Source: an uncultured Opitutia bacterium
Lineage (GTDB): Bacteria > Verrucomicrobiota > Verrucomicrobiia > Opitutales > UBA953
Reading direction: 5' to 3'
Assembly: GCA_903913915.1 (NCBI GenBank)
Contig: CAIWNE010000086.1
Span: forward strand, 1 to 64,000
DNA length: 64,000 nt
Positions 29,598 to 37,329 of the stretch are shown one piece after another; the first letter of the stretch is position 1, and each line of letters begins with the position of its first letter. A program made the position numbers and the translations under genes. Under the pieces are notes generated by a model, which worked only from the letters and a program-made list of their open reading frames with translations, was not told the origin of the DNA and did no database searches.

Positions 29598-30842
29598 ATG
29601 CCCGACTACAAGTATACCGCGATCGATCGCAACGGGGCGCAGACCTCCGGCAAGATCGAGGCCGCCAACGACGAACAGGCCCGCCAGAAGCTCATGGCGA
29701 AGGGCCTCATGGTCACCACGCTGGCCAGCGACGCCGGTTCGGCGAAGCCTGCCGCGACCGCCACGGCCCCCGCCAAGGCCGGCTTCTCGTTCGGGTCCAA
29801 GGTCTCCCAGAACGACGTGACGGTGATGACCCGTCAGCTGGCCACGCTCATCGTCGCCGGCCTGCCGCTCCTCCGCGCCCTGGAACTCATCACGAAGCAG
29901 GAGCGCAATCCGGCCTTCAAGGCCATCCTCGCCAACGTCGCCGAGAGCGTCTCGCAAGGTAACAACCTTTCCGAAGCCCTCCAGGCCCACCCGAAGGTCT
30001 TCGACAAGCTCTTCGTCAACATGATCCGCGCGGGCGAGGCGGGCGGCGTGCTGGACAAGGTCCTCGACCGTCTCGCGAAGTTCCGCGAAAAGGCCGAACG
30101 CATCCAGAAGAAGGTGAAGTCCGCGATGGTGTACCCGGGCGTCGTCATGTCGGTCGCCATCATCATCGTCTACATCCTGATGGTGAAGGTCGTCCCTTCC
30201 TTCCAGAAGCTGCTCGACGGCCAGAAGACCCAGATGCCTCCGCTGACGCAGTTCGTCGTCGGCATCTCCAAGCTGCTCACGGTCTACTGGTGGGCCACCC
30301 CGATCCTCATCTTCGGCATCTACGCCGGCCTGAAGAGCTGGCTGTCCACCGACAAGGGCAAGGAACTCTTCGACCGCATCATCTTCCGCCTCCCCAAGGT
30401 CGGCGCCTTCGTGCAGATCGTCTCGGTCTCCCGCTTCGCCCGCACCTTCGGCACCCTGATGGCTTCCGGCGTACCGATCCTGCAGTCGATCTCGATCACC
30501 CGCGACACCCTCGACAACGTGGTGATCGCGAAATCCCTCGAGCGCGTGCATGATCGCGTGCGCGACGGTGAGCCGCTCTCGGTGCCGCTCGAGCAGTCCG
30601 GCGTCTTCCCGCAGATGGTGACCTCGATGATCCAGGTCGGCGAAGAGACCGGCCAGCTTCCGGAGATGCTCAACCGCGTCGCCGACATCTATGACGAAGA
30701 AGTCGACAACGCGGTGACGGCGCTGACTTCGATCATCGAGCCGGTGCTCATCGTGTTCCTCGCCGTGGTCGTCGGCACGATCGTGCTCGCGATGTTCCTC
30801 CCGCTGATCGCGCTCATCACGAAGATGACCGGCGGCGGCTGA
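29598..30842 (+). CDS. pilC: Type IV pilus / type II secretion inner-membrane platform protein PilC (GspF)
   Basis: Inner-membrane platform on which PilB and PilT act. The 414-aa protein starts with the family signature YKYTAIDRNG, has a Pro/Ala-rich linker (about 48-62), two GspF repeats (about 75-200 and 278-400), and membrane helices near 180-200, 225-250 and 380-405. The conserved MTRQLATLIVAGLPLLRAL and VGEETGQLPEML segments are intact. Last gene of the motor operon, followed by two terminators. Minor pilins, PilMNOPQ and the prepilin peptidase must be elsewhere. Confidence 0.93.
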   Translation: MPDYKYTAIDRNGAQTSGKIEAANDEQARQKLMAKGLMVTTLASDAGSAKPAATATAPAKAGFSFGSKVSQNDVTVMTRQLATLIVAGLPLLRALELITKQERNPAFKAILANVAESVSQGNNLSEALQAHPKVFDKLFVNMIRAGEAGGVLDKVLDRLAKFREKAERIQKKVKSAMVYPGVVMSVAIIIVYILMVKVVPSFQKLLDGQKTQMPPLTQFVVGISKLLTVYWWATPILIFGIYAGLKSWLSTDKGKELFDRIIFRLPKVGAFVQIVSVSRFARTFGTLMASGVPILQSISITRDTLDNVVIAKSLERVHDRVRDGEPLSVPLEQSGVFPQMVTSMIQVGEETGQLPEMLNRVADIYDEEVDNAVTALTSIIEPVLIVFLAVVVGTIVLAMFLPLIALITKMTGGG

Positions 30843-30864
30843 GCCGATCTCCGCAGGCACGACG

Positions 30865-30895
30865 AAGCCCGGTCCGCAAGGAGCCGGGCTTTTTC
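30865..30895 (+). terminator. Intrinsic terminator after pilC
   Basis: AGCCCGG...CCGGGCT stem with a GCAA-type apical loop, followed by TTTTCG, 23 bases after the pilC stop. Confidence 0.85.
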
Positions 30896-30924
30896 GTGTC
30901 CAGGGAAGGGAAGTGACCCCTCAA

Positions 30925-30968
30925 AAAGGAGGCGGCTTGCATACCCCTATGCAAGCCGCCTGTTTTTT
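30925..30968. terminator. Bidirectional terminator between pilC and tRNA-Met
   Basis: A 13-bp stem AGGCGGCTTGCAT/ATGCAAGCCGCCT (30930-30942 with 30949-30961), then GTTTTTT on the plus strand; on the minus strand the stem is followed by CCTTTTTGA. It backs up the pilC terminator and can end the convergent tRNA transcript. The 140 bases between here and the tRNA are AT-richer than their surroundings and hold nothing I recognise. Confidence 0.9.
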
Positions 30969-31108
30969 ACTGCTTTATCTTACTTACCCCATTGTCCAGT
31001 AGGAAAAATTTAATACCTGATACCGTGCAATTAATTCCGACCGGTTCAAGCCTAATCCTACACTTTCTGACCACTTTTTTAAGTGGCTGCCTTTCAAGGC
31101 TTTAAAAT

Positions 31109-31186
31109 TGGGTGCAGGGGTAGGATTTGAACCTACGACCTTCAGGTTATGAGCCTGACGAGCTAACCGGGCTGCTCCACCCTGCA
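31109..31186 (-). tRNA. tRNA-Met, initiator type (anticodon CAU)
   Basis: The minus strand gives a cloverleaf with initiator hallmarks: D-arm GGAGCAGCCCGGTTAGCTC, anticodon stem TCAGG/CCTGA around CTCATAA, and T-arm GTAGG-TTCAAAT-CCTAC preceded by AGGTC. CCA appears encoded. Unusual points: position 1-72 reads T-A rather than the C-A mismatch of E. coli, the discriminator reads C, and the three G-C pairs of the anticodon stem are reduced to A-T, G-C, G-C. The overall body still matches initiator rather than elongator tRNA-Met. The 138 bases between its 5' end and the next gene presumably hold promoters for both, but no clear boxes were found. Confidence 0.85.
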
Positions 31187-31324
31187 ATAAGTGGGAGGCG
31201 AAGGAGAAAGCGGCGACGGCTGAGTCGCAAGCCATTTCTTACGCGAGTTCGGGCCTGGTTAGGCGGGCCAAAAAGGGTTGAAGCAGGCGGGGCAGGGGGG
31301 AAGATTGCCCACCCCCTTTAAGCG

Positions 31325-33304
31325 ATGAGCGAAGATACCCCTACGCCCCCTCCTGGCGACGTCCCTCCGGTTGACCTGAAAAAGGTCGAGACGGACTCCC
31401 TCGGGTCGAAGCGCATGAAACGCTCCTTGTGGAAACGCATCGGCGCCAGCGGTCTGTCCGTCTCGCTGGCGATCCACGTCCTGCTGGTCTTCATCGCCGC
31501 CGCTTACGTCGTCTCCACCGTCACCGACAACGCCAAGAAGGATCCGAACACCTTCGCCACCGGCGCGGGCGGCGGTTCCGGAGGGGACCGCGTCAAGAGC
31601 ACCCAGCACAAGGTCCAGCCGAAGAACGTGAAGTCGCTCGCGAAGACGACCACCCGCATCACTTCCAAGAGCGCCTCCGCTTCGATCGCGTTGCCCGACC
31701 TGCCGAGCTCGGCCTCCGCTTCCTCGATGGTCTCCGGCGCGATGGCCGGCGGCGCGTCCAAGGGCTTCGGCGGCGGCGCCGGCGGCGGCATCGGCGCCGG
31801 CAAGGGCATGGGCGCCGGCGGCGGCAAGAACTTCGTCGCGAAGCCGGTGATGGGCGCGAACATCTTCTCGCAGCGGCTGGCGGTCTATTTCGACGCCTCG
31901 GCCTCGATGCTGCCTTACCTCGACCGCGTCGAGGCTGAGATCCGCGACAAGTTCCCCGACGCCGACGTCTACATGTACGACGGCGTCTTCATCGACATCC
32001 ATGACGCCGAAGTCGTCGGTGGCGACAAGTTCAAGGGCGAGGCCTTCCTGAACCGTCGCGTCGGCGGCGGCTCCAAGAAGAACGCGAAGGGAGACATCGT
32101 CGCGACCGAGACCAACCCGGCCAAGCTCACCAGCGCGGGGCGCAATCTTCTCAAGAAGTATAACACGAATTTCAAGAAAGGCTCCGTCGGCGCCTGGCTG
32201 GACGTCCTCAAGGACGACCGCTCCTATGACGCGTTGATCGTCTTCTCCGACTTCGAGGACGGCGTCCGTCAGATCCGCACCAAGGCCATCGGCGGGGTCC
32301 CGGCGTACAAGCCTGACAAAGGCATGCGCGCCGACCCGCCCGTGGTCTTCAACGACCGCAACAACCAGGGCGGCGGCTTCGCCCGTTCGGTGACCTTGAT
32401 CGTGACCGGCGGCGCCTCCGGCCAGACCGTCCTGCAGTGCAAGGACACCACGGGGCTCATCACCGACATGATGGCCATCGGGACGGGCATCGCCCCGGGG
32501 ACCACGGTCACCGACATCAAGCCCAACGTCAGCTTCACGCTCAGCAAGCCTCTGACCGCGGCCTCCAACGGGCGCGTCATCTGCAATAACGGCGGCGACA
32601 AGCGCTTCCCCGAAGAGAAGAAGTGGGAGGACGAGTGGGAGAAGTCCTTTGCCGGAGCCCGCGACAACAAGGGACCTCGTCTTTACCTGATCAGCACCTC
32701 CCGCGCCTACGGGAACAAGCCTGGCACGATTCTCCAGCGATGCGTCACCGCCTCCGAGGGCGCTGCGATCATGGTGAAGTTCGGCAATGCCAAGAAGGGC
32801 GCCAAGACCATCGACGACCTTCATAACTACACCGACCTCTATGTCGGCATGCCGGTCAGCGGCCGCGGTGTCCCCAAGGACGCCGAAGTCGTGTCGCTGC
32901 CGACCTTCAAGGAGATCGTCGACCCCGAGGATCCCGAGAAGAAGCGCAAGAAGAAGGTCACGGACAAGCAGATGGTCATCTCCGCTGCGATCACCGAGGA
33001 CGTGACCAACGGCGTGTTCTCCTTCACTCCCCTCATCCAGGCGGTCGGTACGCTGGCTAAGGATGCCAAGACCATCACCGAGGTCTCGGGTTCCATCGAC
33101 CTCAAGGCAGGCATGACCATCATGGACGCCCGTTTCCCTGCGGACACCAGGATCGTCAGCGTCACCCCGACCAAGGGATCCGTCGGTTTCTTCACCGTCG
33201 AGATGTCCGCGCCTGCCAACGCCGCGGCTGCGAACGCGATTCTGCGTTTCCGTCCTGCCGCCTCTACCACGGGCAATTCCCGCGGCGCAGCTCCGGCTCG
33301 CTGA
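31325..33304 (+). CDS. Membrane-anchored von Willebrand factor A-like protein with TonB-like helix and inserted repeats
   Basis: Protein of 659 aa, function unknown. It has a short cytoplasmic N-terminus, one membrane helix (about 42-63) containing S47-xxx-H51 as in TonB and TolA, and a Gly/Ser/Ala-rich linker (about 75-175). A periplasmic vWA-like domain starts at 184, with MIDAS-type DASAS (D190, S192, S194) and VFSDFEDG (about 306-313). Unlike its neighbour at 33453, it carries three diverged copies of a module with the pattern GMxVxGxGxPxxTxVxSV: one inserted inside the vWA domain (about 354-421) and two at the C-terminus (about 483-570 and 571-645). No signal cleavage site; a signal anchor is expected. 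Followed by a terminator and then its paralogue. Role could be ligand or peptidoglycan binding under mechanical coupling, but that is inference. Confidence 0.7.
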   Translation: MSEDTPTPPPGDVPPVDLKKVETDSLGSKRMKRSLWKRIGASGLSVSLAIHVLLVFIAAAYVVSTVTDNAKKDPNTFATGAGGGSGGDRVKSTQHKVQPKNVKSLAKTTTRITSKSASASIALPDLPSSASASSMVSGAMAGGASKGFGGGAGGGIGAGKGMGAGGGKNFVAKPVMGANIFSQRLAVYFDASASMLPYLDRVEAEIRDKFPDADVYMYDGVFIDIHDAEVVGGDKFKGEAFLNRRVGGGSKKNAKGDIVATETNPAKLTSAGRNLLKKYNTNFKKGSVGAWLDVLKDDRSYDALIVFSDFEDGVRQIRTKAIGGVPAYKPDKGMRADPPVVFNDRNNQGGGFARSVTLIVTGGASGQTVLQCKDTTGLITDMMAIGTGIAPGTTVTDIKPNVSFTLSKPLTAASNGRVICNNGGDKRFPEEKKWEDEWEKSFAGARDNKGPRLYLISTSRAYGNKPGTILQRCVTASEGAAIMVKFGNAKKGAKTIDDLHNYTDLYVGMPVSGRGVPKDAEVVSLPTFKEIVDPEDPEKKRKKKVTDKQMVISAAITEDVTNGVFSFTPLIQAVGTLAKDAKTITEVSGSIDLKAGMTIMDARFPADTRIVSVTPTKGSVGFFTVEMSAPANAAAANAILRFRPAASTTGNSRGAAPAR

Positions 33305-33324
33305 GCCGGCTTCCGGCGCGGCTG

Positions 33325-33355
33325 AAAAGGCGAAGCCAGGTGCTTCGCCTTTTTT
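33325..33355 (+). terminator. Intrinsic terminator after the first vWA gene
   Basis: A 12-bp stem AAAAGGCGAAGC/GCTTCGCCTTTT (33325-33336 with 33342-33353), 5-nt loop, with the T-run overlapping the stem end. Confidence 0.92.
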
Positions 33356-33452
33356 GTCGGGACTTCATCTGGGGCGAACGTCTGGTCCGACAGCGGGGAT
33401 TCTCCGACACTCCCTTCGCTTGAGCCGGATCTGCGTCGCCTAGACTGGCGTG

Positions 33453-34529
33453 ATGACCCGTTCGCAACCGATCGTCGCGCGTCGTCCCAGGGAGCGCTCG
33501 CTAGGCGGCCTGCTGCTTTCCCTGGGGCTGCACGGCCTGCTCGTCGTCGCGGCCTGTTGGGTCGTCTTTCGTACGCCTAAGGCTGGGCCGAGACAGGAGT
33601 TCGTCTCGCATGCGGTAGCCGGGGGCAGGTCGGGCGGTCCGACGGCTTCTCGCCCGATCCAGCGGAAGCCGAAGGTCGCGACGCCGCAGCGTCGGCTGAC
33701 CTCGAAGTCGGCCAGCGCGACGCTGGCTTTGCCGCCGATGAAGGCGATGACGCCGGAGATAGGGCTCGCGGGTCTGTCCGGCGGACAAGGCAAGGGTGGT
33801 TTCGGCCGCGGCCATGGATCGTTCGGCGGCGCCGGACTCGGCTCAGGCCCAGGCAGCCGCGCCGGTTTCGTCGGCCGACCCGTGATGGGCGCGTTCATCC
33901 GCGCGAAACGCGTCGCGGTCTACCTCGATTGCTCAGGATCGATGCGTGCCTATCTCCCGCGCGTCGAGGCCGAGATCCGGAAGGAGTTCCCTGATGCGGA
34001 CGTCTACCGTTTTGACGGAGCAAGGGTGGTGGGGTTGGGCGACATGGTCGTCTACGGCCGTAAATTCCATGGTGTGGCGCCGAAGCTCCGGGAGGGACCG
34101 ACGCAGACCTCGCTCGAGAGCCTTACGCCGACCGGAAAGTCCGTCCAAGCCAAGGTCCGTGCCGCTTGCGAGAAGGGCTCGCTTGGCGCGTGGGTGGATC
34201 GGCTGCTGGCCGAGCCGTACGATGCCTTGGTGGTTTTCTCCGACTTTCAGGATGGCGTCCGACTCTATGAGTCGAGGAAGGGCGAGCCGAAGATGGTCTA
34301 CTCGGACAGCTCCTATCATAAGATCGGCGGAGCCCAGAAGGGCCACACCCGGTGGCAACGCGAATGGCTGGAAGCCTTCGGCAAGGCCCCGCAGGGCGCC
34401 GGGCCGCGGCTATACCTGTTCACCGTCCAGCAGGAGCCCCAGCCCTTCCTGCAGGCCTGCGTGGAGGCCTCCGGAGGCTCAGCCACGTCGGTCTCCTGGT
34501 TGCGTAAGGGCGGCCGGAAGGCGCCTTGA
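33453..34529 (+). CDS. Membrane-anchored von Willebrand factor A-like protein (short paralogue)
   Basis: Paralogue of the preceding gene, 358 aa from the ATG at 33453 (a GTG lies one codon upstream). It has one membrane helix (about 17-38) with S23-xxx-H27, the TonB/TolA-type motif at the same relative place as in the neighbour. A Gly-rich linker follows, then a vWA-like domain with an intact MIDAS core DCSGSM and VFSDFQDG. The stretch PxVGRPVMGAF...RVAVYLDCSGSM aligns closely with the longer protein, and so do EAEIRKEFPDADVY and GSLGAWVDRLL. It lacks all three inserted modules and so shows the ancestral, minimal form. It has its own transcription start region after a terminator. Partner and ligand unknown. 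Confidence 0.7.
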   Translation: MTRSQPIVARRPRERSLGGLLLSLGLHGLLVVAACWVVFRTPKAGPRQEFVSHAVAGGRSGGPTASRPIQRKPKVATPQRRLTSKSASATLALPPMKAMTPEIGLAGLSGGQGKGGFGRGHGSFGGAGLGSGPGSRAGFVGRPVMGAFIRAKRVAVYLDCSGSMRAYLPRVEAEIRKEFPDADVYRFDGARVVGLGDMVVYGRKFHGVAPKLREGPTQTSLESLTPTGKSVQAKVRAACEKGSLGAWVDRLLAEPYDALVVFSDFQDGVRLYESRKGEPKMVYSDSSYHKIGGAQKGHTRWQREWLEAFGKAPQGAGPRLYLFTVQQEPQPFLQACVEASGGSATSVSWLRKGGRKAP

Positions 34530-34566
34530 CGGTTGCGCCCCCGGGCCGGACGGCTTGGATAGGCGA

Positions 34567-34986
34567 ATGGCCCCCTTCACGGCAGATTATCGCGCCAATT
34601 TCTCCGACACCGACGCCGCGGGCATCGTGCATTTCTCCACGGTCTTCTTCTGGGTCGAGGCGACCGAAGAGGCTCTTTTCCGCCAACTGAAGCTGCCGTT
34701 CATCCGCGCCGAAGGTTCGAAGCTGACGGGCTTTCCGCGCGTGCGCGTCGAATGCGACTTCCTTTCGCCGATCTACCGCGAAGACGTGGTGACCGTCGCG
34801 ATCTCGCCGAACGAGATCGGCGACAAGAAGCTCGTCTGGGGTTTCACCGCCGCCGTCGGCGAGCGAGCCGTCGCCAAGGGCGCCCTCACGACCGTCTACG
34901 CCTGGCGCGAAGGGCAGGGGCCGATGTCGGCAGCCCTCGTCCCGCTCGAGATCAAGACGGCTCTGCAGAAGCATTTCGGGGCCTGA
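34567..34986 (+). CDS. Hot-dog fold acyl-CoA thioesterase (YbgC/4-hydroxybenzoyl-CoA thioesterase type)
   Basis: Predicted hydrolase of acyl-CoA thioesters, 139 aa, a normal length. The catalytic-type motif FSDTDAAGIVHFSTVFFWVEATEE near residues 12-35 is the hallmark of this subgroup (Asp in DTD). The rest follows the hot-dog fold with PRVRVECDFLSPI and a C-terminal strand. The substrate cannot be told; relatives hydrolyse short-chain or aromatic acyl-CoAs, some linked to the Tol-Pal cluster. It is followed after three bases by a membrane protein gene, and the pair is likely co-transcribed. Confidence 0.85.
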   Translation: MAPFTADYRANFSDTDAAGIVHFSTVFFWVEATEEALFRQLKLPFIRAEGSKLTGFPRVRVECDFLSPIYREDVVTVAISPNEIGDKKLVWGFTAAVGERAVAKGALTTVYAWREGQGPMSAALVPLEIKTALQKHFGA

Positions 34987-34989
34987 ACG

Positions 34990-36414
34990 ATGGCCGCGGG
35001 CGACACGAAGAAGCCCTGGGCGGTGTTCGTTGCCGTGCTGCTTGGCCTCCTGTTCGTCTCGGCGGTAGGGTTGCAGGATCCGCCTCTTTTCCGTGCGCAA
35101 TGGAAGCCGCAGCCGCTGCATGCGGACGAAGCCGTGCAGTGGTCCTTGGCCAAGGAGCTGTCCGAAGGCCTTCCCTACAGCTCGAATGCGGATCGCTTCC
35201 ATGGTCCGACGCTCGCCCTCTCGCTCAACGCGGCTTCGAGGATCACCGGTACCCCTTTCGCGGAGATGTCCGAGTCCTATCTCCGCAATGTCGCCGGGTT
35301 TTATCTGTTGCTGCTCTCGCTTGCGGCCCTGGCGTTGCCGGGCGTGAGCCTATGGTCGCGCCTCACCGCCGCGGCCTTCTGTCTCCTCGTCGGAGGCGGT
35401 GCGCCGTTCGGATTCTACTTCGTGCAAGAAGTGCTCCTGGTCGCGGGGCTTGCATGGGGGGTCGTGCTCTGGTTGCGTTCCGAGGCCACCGAATCTCCGG
35501 AGGGTCGCGGCCTCTGGCGCATGCTCTCCGGCCTCGCCTTCGGCTTCGCTCTGGCCTGCAAGGTCACGGCGGCGGCCTATCTCCTCCTCTTCTTCGTCGC
35601 CTTGGTGGTCGTCCGCAAGCCGTGGGCCGACCGATACCTCGCCGGCTTCTTGTTGGGCTTGGTCGGCTCCTGGGTGATGTTCCAGGGCGTCGGCTTCACC
35701 GATGTCCACGGGCTACGTACCTGGTGGCAACAACTGGCCCGTTCGTTCGGCGTCGCGAGCGGACGCTCCGAAGATACGCTGACGGCCGTGAGCTATTGGC
35801 CATGGATCTGGGCCGCGCTCTGGTTGGCGGAGTTCTCGCTCCAGCGGTATCTGCGGGAGCGCTTTGTGCCGTTCCGCTCTAGCGCCACCGACTTCATCTT
35901 GGTCTTCGTCGGGCTGATCTTCGTCTTCCACCTTTTCCTGCCTTACAAGACCCCTTGGCTGCTCTACGGCGTCATGGCCTTGCCGCTGGTGTTGCTGGTG
36001 CCTGCTCAGCTCGGGGAGGGCTGGAGGAAGGACGGATTACTGCTGGTCGGCTTGCTGGTCTCGGCGGCCTACGCGGCGGGCGACTTCGCGAAGCATTCCG
36101 AGACGGCTATGCCAGTCCGCGAATTTGTCAGCCGTGTCGAGCGGGTCAGCGAGGCCTATAAGGAAGGTAAATTCTACATCGCCGTCGAAGGCGGGCACTA
36201 TTGGCCGCTGCCTTATTACCTGCGGAAGTATCCGGTCGGCTACGGGGAATTTCCGCAGGCCTCCAAGGCGCCGCTGCGGCTGATCCCGGCGACGGACGCC
36301 AGCGAGCCGGTCATCCCGGGGTATGCGGTCGGCAGCCTCACGGTCCGCGAAGGCGGGGACCGTTATTGGGTGCTGGTTGCCAAAGGCTACGAAAGCGTTT
36401 TCATCGGCAAGTAA
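34990..36414 (+). CDS. Polytopic membrane protein of the TIGR03663 / glycosyltransferase-39-like type
   Basis: Inner-membrane protein of 474 aa with about ten hydrophobic helices and a soluble C-terminal part (about 385-474). Two features recall the TIGR03663 family (once linked to flippase activity, Agl23-like) and the wider ArnT/PMT glycosyltransferases: an early acidic loop motif LHADEAVQW with FHGPTLAL after the first helix, and FLPYKTPWLL in a late loop. In such enzymes the first-loop Asp-Glu acts in transfer from polyprenyl-linked sugars. Neither donor nor acceptor is known. It lies between the thioesterase (3-bp gap) and the ApbE-like gene (3-bp gap), so these three form one unit. Confidence 0.65.
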   Translation: MAAGDTKKPWAVFVAVLLGLLFVSAVGLQDPPLFRAQWKPQPLHADEAVQWSLAKELSEGLPYSSNADRFHGPTLALSLNAASRITGTPFAEMSESYLRNVAGFYLLLLSLAALALPGVSLWSRLTAAAFCLLVGGGAPFGFYFVQEVLLVAGLAWGVVLWLRSEATESPEGRGLWRMLSGLAFGFALACKVTAAAYLLLFFVALVVVRKPWADRYLAGFLLGLVGSWVMFQGVGFTDVHGLRTWWQQLARSFGVASGRSEDTLTAVSYWPWIWAALWLAEFSLQRYLRERFVPFRSSATDFILVFVGLIFVFHLFLPYKTPWLLYGVMALPLVLLVPAQLGEGWRKDGLLLVGLLVSAAYAAGDFAKHSETAMPVREFVSRVERVSEAYKEGKFYIAVEGGHYWPLPYYLRKYPVGYGEFPQASKAPLRLIPATDASEPVIPGYAVGSLTVREGGDRYWVLVAKGYESVFIGK

Positions 36415-36417
36415 GCC

Positions 36418-37329
36418 ATGGAAGACACCCCGATCATCCACAATTTCTCGCACGAGGCCTTCGGCTCCCGTTTCTGGGTCCGGATCGCGTCGGAGGACGG
36501 CGTCTATGCCCGCAACGCCGCGGAGGCCCTGTTCCAGCATCTAGACGACCTTGATTTCCAGATCGACCGGCGTCACGACAGCGGACCGGTCGCGGCGATC
36601 AACCAGATGCCCGAAGGCGCGATGGTCGCGGCCTCGGAGCACGTGCAGGCCCTCTGGAATTTCTCCAAGGACGTCAGCGCCGAGACCGGCAAGGCCTTCG
36701 ACGCCACCGCGGGAGCCTTGTTCGGCTACTGGAAGAACCGCGGAGACATGCCTTTCAATCCTGATGACCAGGCCTGGAACCAGGTGATGTCGGCCTATCG
36801 CGACGGCGAATTCCGCCTCGATGGCTGCGAACTCACCTGCGTGAAGTTCGGTTGCGCCGTCGACTTCGGAGCGGTCGTCCGCGGTTATGCGTTGGATCGC
36901 ATGGCGGACATGCTTGAGAGCAGCTGGGGCATCCATCGCGCCTTGCTCATGGCCTCCGGCAGCGTGACCCTCGCCCTCGACCCTCCTGGCGAAGGAGCCG
37001 GCTGGCGCATCGGCGTCGGCGCGGATGCGGAGATCAAACTCTGCCGCTTCGCGATGGCCAGCAAGACCGCCGACACCACGCACGGCAACCTGGTGGACCC
37101 TCGCACGGGTCAGGTCGTCTCACTGCCTGGCCCGGTCCGCTCGATCGCGACCTCGGCCCTCGAGGCCGAAGGGCTCGCCATGGCGGCTGCCGTCCTGAAC
37201 GCCTCCGAGGCCGAAGAGTTCGTGAACCGCGGTTGCAGCCGCGGACTTTGGTTGCCCGACGGCACCAAGCTCGGTTCGGTGACCTATTTCGAGGTGACGG
37301 AACGTCCGAAGCCCGAAGCGGCTACCTGA
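36418..37329 (+). CDS. ApbE-like protein (FAD:protein FMN transferase family, divergent)
   Basis: Protein of 303 aa resembling ApbE, which attaches FMN to Thr of target proteins or handles FAD. Visible family parts are the N-terminal beta region SHEAFGSRFWVRI, the DFGAVVRGYALDRM block (compare DLGGIAKGYAVD in typical ApbE) and HGNLVDPRTGQVV. The glycines of the central motif and the downstream metal-binding Ala-Asp/Ser region are altered, and there is no signal peptide or lipobox, so this is a divergent, probably cytoplasmic member; activity is uncertain. The ATG follows the previous stop by three bases. The convergent TPR gene overlaps its 3' end by eight bases. Confidence 0.7.
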   Translation: MEDTPIIHNFSHEAFGSRFWVRIASEDGVYARNAAEALFQHLDDLDFQIDRRHDSGPVAAINQMPEGAMVAASEHVQALWNFSKDVSAETGKAFDATAGALFGYWKNRGDMPFNPDDQAWNQVMSAYRDGEFRLDGCELTCVKFGCAVDFGAVVRGYALDRMADMLESSWGIHRALLMASGSVTLALDPPGEGAGWRIGVGADAEIKLCRFAMASKTADTTHGNLVDPRTGQVVSLPGPVRSIATSALEAEGLAMAAAVLNASEAEEFVNRGCSRGLWLPDGTKLGSVTYFEVTERPKPEAAT

